From the NCBI RefSeq assembly GCF_964204865.1, contig NC_135252.1, positions 6,469,383 to 6,533,382 on the forward strand: a DNA stretch of 64,000 bases, given 5' to 3'. Source of the stretch: Styela clava. Its lineage: Eukaryota; Chordata; Ascidiacea; Stolidobranchia; Styelidae. The notes under the pieces were generated by a model. That model did no database searches, was not told the origin of the DNA, and worked only from the letters and a program-made list of their open reading frames with translations. A program made the position numbers and the translations under genes. The number at the start of each line of letters is the position of its first letter. Position 1 is the stretch's first letter. Below, one piece after another: positions 60,079-64,000 of the stretch.

Positions 60079-60526
60079 TAGGGTTGCCAACTATGAAAAG
60101 TTTCAATAAAATACATAGATTACCGTCATCATTTATTTTGTAACTTGCAGGAAATAACAATATAAAACAATGAAATAAAAATTGTATACAAGCTAAAAAT
60201 ATATACTAAAACAATCTTCATGTGTTTTTCATTTAATGTTAATTTAACATTGGCCCAAACAATGTTAATAAAATTATTATTTCTTTGGCTATTTGAGCCG
60301 GATCAAAGCGAAATTAAAAAGAATAAATAAAAGCTTGCAAATATATAAACGGAGGCGATTTTTTGAGAACTGAACAATATCAAACACAGTACTATAACTA
60401 TCGGGCAAAACGACGTTGGAAAGAATAAAGGACAATTAGCATCTTTTCTGAATGCTAAAAAGGACAAAGACCGAAAAGCTTAACCAAAGAATTGTCCTTT
60501 GAAAAAAAAGACGGTTGGCAACCCTA
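60079..60526. mobile_element. 448-bp hAT-type MITE, 'agggttgccaac' family
   Basis: Ends TAGGGTTGCCAAC and GTTGGCAACCCTA are perfect inverted 13-mers. The 8-bp duplication GTTAGCAT is exact at 60071-60078 and 60527-60534. AAAGGACAA/TTGTCCTTT motifs recur in the right half. Confidence 0.95.
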
Positions 60527-60534
60527 GTTAGCAT

Positions 60535-62957
60535 ATAACAGAAATGATTTAATTTAAGAACAACTTTTGGTCGCAATGTTGATACAAAATTACATAGAAT
60601 TTGCTCAACCTAGCCCTGATCCATTATCTTATTTATATTTTTTTTGCGCATTCGCAGACCACTGCATCTTTATCATAATTTTAATCGGTGATGTGAATGT
60701 TCCTTGTATCATATAACATTTAATAACTCCATTTTGCCGCGAGTGTTACTTCCGTTTAAAAGTGTAACGAGTTTCTCTAATACCGATGAATTGCAAAACC
60801 TTTTGTTTTCTATACATTACATTCAACAAAAACAGCTTGGAGACCAAAAAAGCCTCATCCGGAAAGACTTCAATAAAACAGTTATCTAAGAGCCCATTGA
60901 TGATTCGGAACAAGCAGTGGCGTCCAATATTCACTGCATATGCCATATAAATGCAATACTAAGTACATCACTGTATGAATTAAGAGTGCGAACTATTGAA
61001 TTTTCCAAATATGTAGGGTTATTCAAAAATTATAGGGTAGAAGTATATTGCTGACTGAATATGCATTTTATAGTAGAAGAACATTGTCAGCAAGCAACGT
61101 TTGCTGAAATTTACAACTACATAAAGACGTTATATTCAAGTTCGGATTAATTATCTAATCATACGTTTTATTTCATTGTGGTTTGCGGCAAAAAGTGTTT
61201 ATTTAGACTATTGTGTTGTTACATTTGCTTCCCAAAAACATCTCGTGAAAATCAAGTTCAATACTAACTCATGCTATAGCAAGCTATAACGATTGAATAA
61301 ATGTTACAAATATATTTCAACAATCCTGAGTGGTTATATGCTTCAACAATTCGACCTATAATTTTGCTCTGATATTCGGACTAGAGTGTGTAAAAAGTAA
61401 ATTTACTACGCTAATGAAAGGGTTTATTTTTCATTCTTTGTGTGTAAAGTCGCCGTTATACGCTTGGTAAGAAACATCAACGTATATTGTTCATACTAAT
61501 AGTCTATTGCAATCGGATGAGATCGAAGGTGGAAATTATATATGATTTAATTTCATATCAATGAAAACGAAACAAACGATTACGTCGACGTCAGTGCAGA
61601 TTGCTAAACAGATCTACGGCAAATTCGGGAATGAGGATTGTGAACATCGCACATAATACTTTTATCCTGACGCACCAACGTAGATATCCCCTCGGGTTAT
61701 GTTTGAGCGTCATGAAAGGCAGTCGAGCAAGCTCAGTACTTAATTTGAGTAACACTATACCCAGAGTAAGAAATACAGTATATTAGCAATATAGGCGTTT
61801 ATATGAATATCTGGATTCAACTAGTTGTACAACGATGTATCAAAGGACAGTCGAAAGTGTCGTATATACCTTGGTAGAAAGTTATCATTTATAAAAAGTT
61901 AACCCCAAAAGAAGAAATACTTGAAATAAAGTATTATGAATATATATATATATAGGAACTCGAGAAGTTATTTCAAGCGTCTTCTTTTGTATTGTACAGC
62001 ATGTGAAACGACTCGATAATAAATAAAGATAGCTGATATGATTTACCATTATGCTACATATGCATACATGATACTGACAGCCATGAAGCATACCCCCTGA
62101 GAGTAAACAATTAGTACATTGATGATAACCGGCTCATTAAACGCTTTTTTGGTTTCACAATTGAGAATGGATATTGTACCCCAATTGTACATTTGTGTTT
62201 TTAATATTAAACTGAAGGGACCAACACATTCATGACACTTTTTAATAAAATTTCGATAATTCGATGAAAACGGTACAAAAATTTTGGAAGTCAGATGTTC
62301 GAGCAATTTTAGTGTGTCAAATTTGTTGTTAAGCGTTTTTCCATGAGCAATCCATTATTTTACTGATCCTTTTTTTCATCTTCTGTGGCCTGAATTTTGT
62401 TCGAAAATTAGTTTTACATTTTTACAAGACAATTCAATCATGTAAGTTAAAGTTACAAAGGACTTGTTACTGGTTATCAGTGCTTGCCTAATCAGATGTA
62501 TAACGCGTTTGTTTCTGTATATCAAATGCGTGATGTGCCCCTGCCATAGTCAACTGATCAGGTTGTCGAGGTTATTCTGAGGTGGGCCTCGTCAAAAGAA
62601 ATCTTACTACCTGTACTATGAACAGATTTAGCAGATTTTTCTATTCTTAATTGAATAATGCAATCCGATTCCCTTCTTAATTTTGCTTTATGTCTAATAA
62701 GATATATATTTGCGAACATTAGGGTTTAAATTTGAATTTAATGACACCAATTTGGTGTCAGTTCAACTCCGCTTTATATTTAATTAACGAATACGTTGTA
62801 AAAAAATATAAATTTTGGTTTTCCTGTATTGTTCAGATTACATTGTTTAGATAAAAGGAATAAATATAATATTATGTTCTTAACTAATTTATATTTTGCA
62901 ATACGTTGATCAGTTTGCATCCTTACATCAATCGGGGCACATATAGGAAACGCCGTC
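60535..62957. other. Intergenic, upstream of the terminal gene; nothing recognised
   Basis: AT-rich with short open frames only. A short palindrome GACACCAATTTGGTGTC lies near 62743-62759. No promoter element can be assigned with confidence. Confidence 0.4.
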
Positions 62958-64000
62958 ATGTTAAGCAATAAAAAGAAATGTAGTTTAATCATAGCGGCTA
63001 TGGCACTTTTGCTCATACTAACCTTTTCTTCGAAGATGGAACGCAGGTAGTAATTTGTAAAATATGATATTTCAGTATTGTTTTAAAATGAGCTATTGTC
63101 AGCAACGATTACGACAACTGGGTACTAAGTCTTAAGGTTCAAGTTTCATCTTATTTATAATTAAAATGTTTCAACTAAAGCAGTTTAAACCACTATTGAG
63201 AATGCTCTTAGTGATATTTACTGATACTGATTGTTACTTTTTTGTGAAATGTATACCCAATTTATCAAATTTTACCACTTTGAAAGGAATACCTTTTTTA
63301 TACTTGTAATGCATATTGTTATTACCCATTCATAACAATGAATTTTGACATTATACAAAGATTTCGTTATTTTTAGGACTACATTATCTGCACTTCAAGA
63401 GACTAATGACATAGACAAGGTCTCAACGGCAAAACAAGCCACCAGCACAATATCAACAACGGAGAAACCAATGTCGAAATCAACTAAACCAAAACAACCA
63501 GACACTCCAGACCCAGATCCAGTACTAGAGTGGGAGTCCCAAACGCAACCCACAACCAAATTGGACCCATATACTCTTCGCTGTAAAGGTGCGTCTTATT
63601 TACACCGAATAATTACAAAAAAAATTGACTTTTCTATAACTGTGAATTTGAGTAGAAGATTACGAATAATAATAGAAAAAATGCTACTTTTGTGTATCTA
63701 AATTTCAAAGTAATTAAATAAAATTAGAAGTGGTATCCAAAAATTGGCATTTAATTTGCTGTGTACGTATATGTATACCCCGATACCATAAGATCAATCA
63801 TTAGTTAAGAACTTGCTGAAAATAATTTGTCCGAGTGGTTTAATCAAGTTAGCAAGTCAGAGTGGACTTTCCAATTGAGATTGAGCTTCAAACAATAATT
63901 TTATTCCGATATGAGACAACCTAATATTTTTGAAGTCGTTAAAGAATACAAATTTATTTTAATGAATTGTTACAGTTCGAGACATGGGATGTTTTATTAT
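62958..64000 (+). CDS. Type II membrane protein with Thr/Pro-rich stem, 5' part only (truncated by window end)
   Basis: Exons are 62958-63046, 63377-63588 and 63976 to beyond 64000; junctions are GT-AG and the phases (2, 1) agree. The N terminus is MLSNKKKCSLIIAAMALLLI, a short basic tail followed by one hydrophobic helix ending near residue 24. This is a signal-anchor layout with the C terminus in the lumen or outside. Residues 30-100 are rich in Thr, Ser, Pro and Lys (TTEKPMSKSTKPKQPDTPDP) and look like an O-glycosylated stem. Then LRCK-VRDMGCFI begins a cysteine-containing domain as the window ends. The layout suits a Golgi glycosyl- or sulfotransferase or a type II surface protein, but the catalytic or ectodomain is not in view, so no family is assigned. 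The start was chosen because it places the helix at the N terminus. Confidence 0.7.

Noticed and set aside
1-64000. CRISPR arrays, operons, ribosome-binding sites or riboswitches
   Set aside because: All genes are spliced with GT-AG introns and animal families, and no array of direct repeats with unique spacers exists.

Overview
The window is eukaryotic: AT-rich, with spliced genes, canonical GT-AG introns of a few hundred to about two thousand bases, and many DNA transposons. The gene families (EAAT-type SLC1A, PGAP2, NAAA, LU/Ly6, SUEL lectin, alpha-1,3-fucosyltransferase) fit an invertebrate animal. A compact marine deuterostome, perhaps an ascidian tunicate, is my best guess, but nothing in the sequence proves the species. 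Gene models were assembled by eye from splice sites, reading phase and family resemblance. Eight complete genes close in frame.

Layout. 1.2-4.7 kb (-): a complete five-exon PGAP2-like GPI-anchor remodelling gene. 9.0-25.1 kb: five paralogous genes for small secreted ten-cysteine LU (Ly6/uPAR) proteins. Two are tandem copies on + and three are divergent copies on -. 26.7-31.8 kb (+): a complete eight-exon NAAA/acid-ceramidase-like lipid amidase. 32.05-32.25 kb (-): the last exon of a SUEL-type lectin, convergent with the amidase. 35.5-44.9 kb (-): a complete twelve-exon acidic amino-acid transporter (509 aa). 45-62.9 kb: gene-poor and transposon-rich, with a decayed fucosyltransferase. 62.96 kb to the end (+): the first exons of a type II membrane protein that runs out of the window.

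Mobile DNA. A 2.2-kb pogo/Tigger element with an intact 440-codon transposase reading frame, but a Gly in place of the third catalytic Asp, sits in an intron of the transporter. A 2.6-kb hAT element with a perfect 8-bp target duplication carries a frameshifted, internally deleted transposase. Several short hAT-type elements have recognisable 8-bp duplications. One palindromic family occurs four times, always in introns. Two fold-back elements are built from the same short repeat.

The genes do not form an operon or pathway. The LU cluster is the most distinctive part: five neighbouring, rapidly diverging secreted proteins with one shared cysteine pattern and two exon layouts. Their function cannot be read from sequence. 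Several start codons have a 3' splice acceptor 22-33 nt upstream, or immediately upstream in PGAP2, which fits either 5'-UTR introns or spliced-leader trans-splicing.
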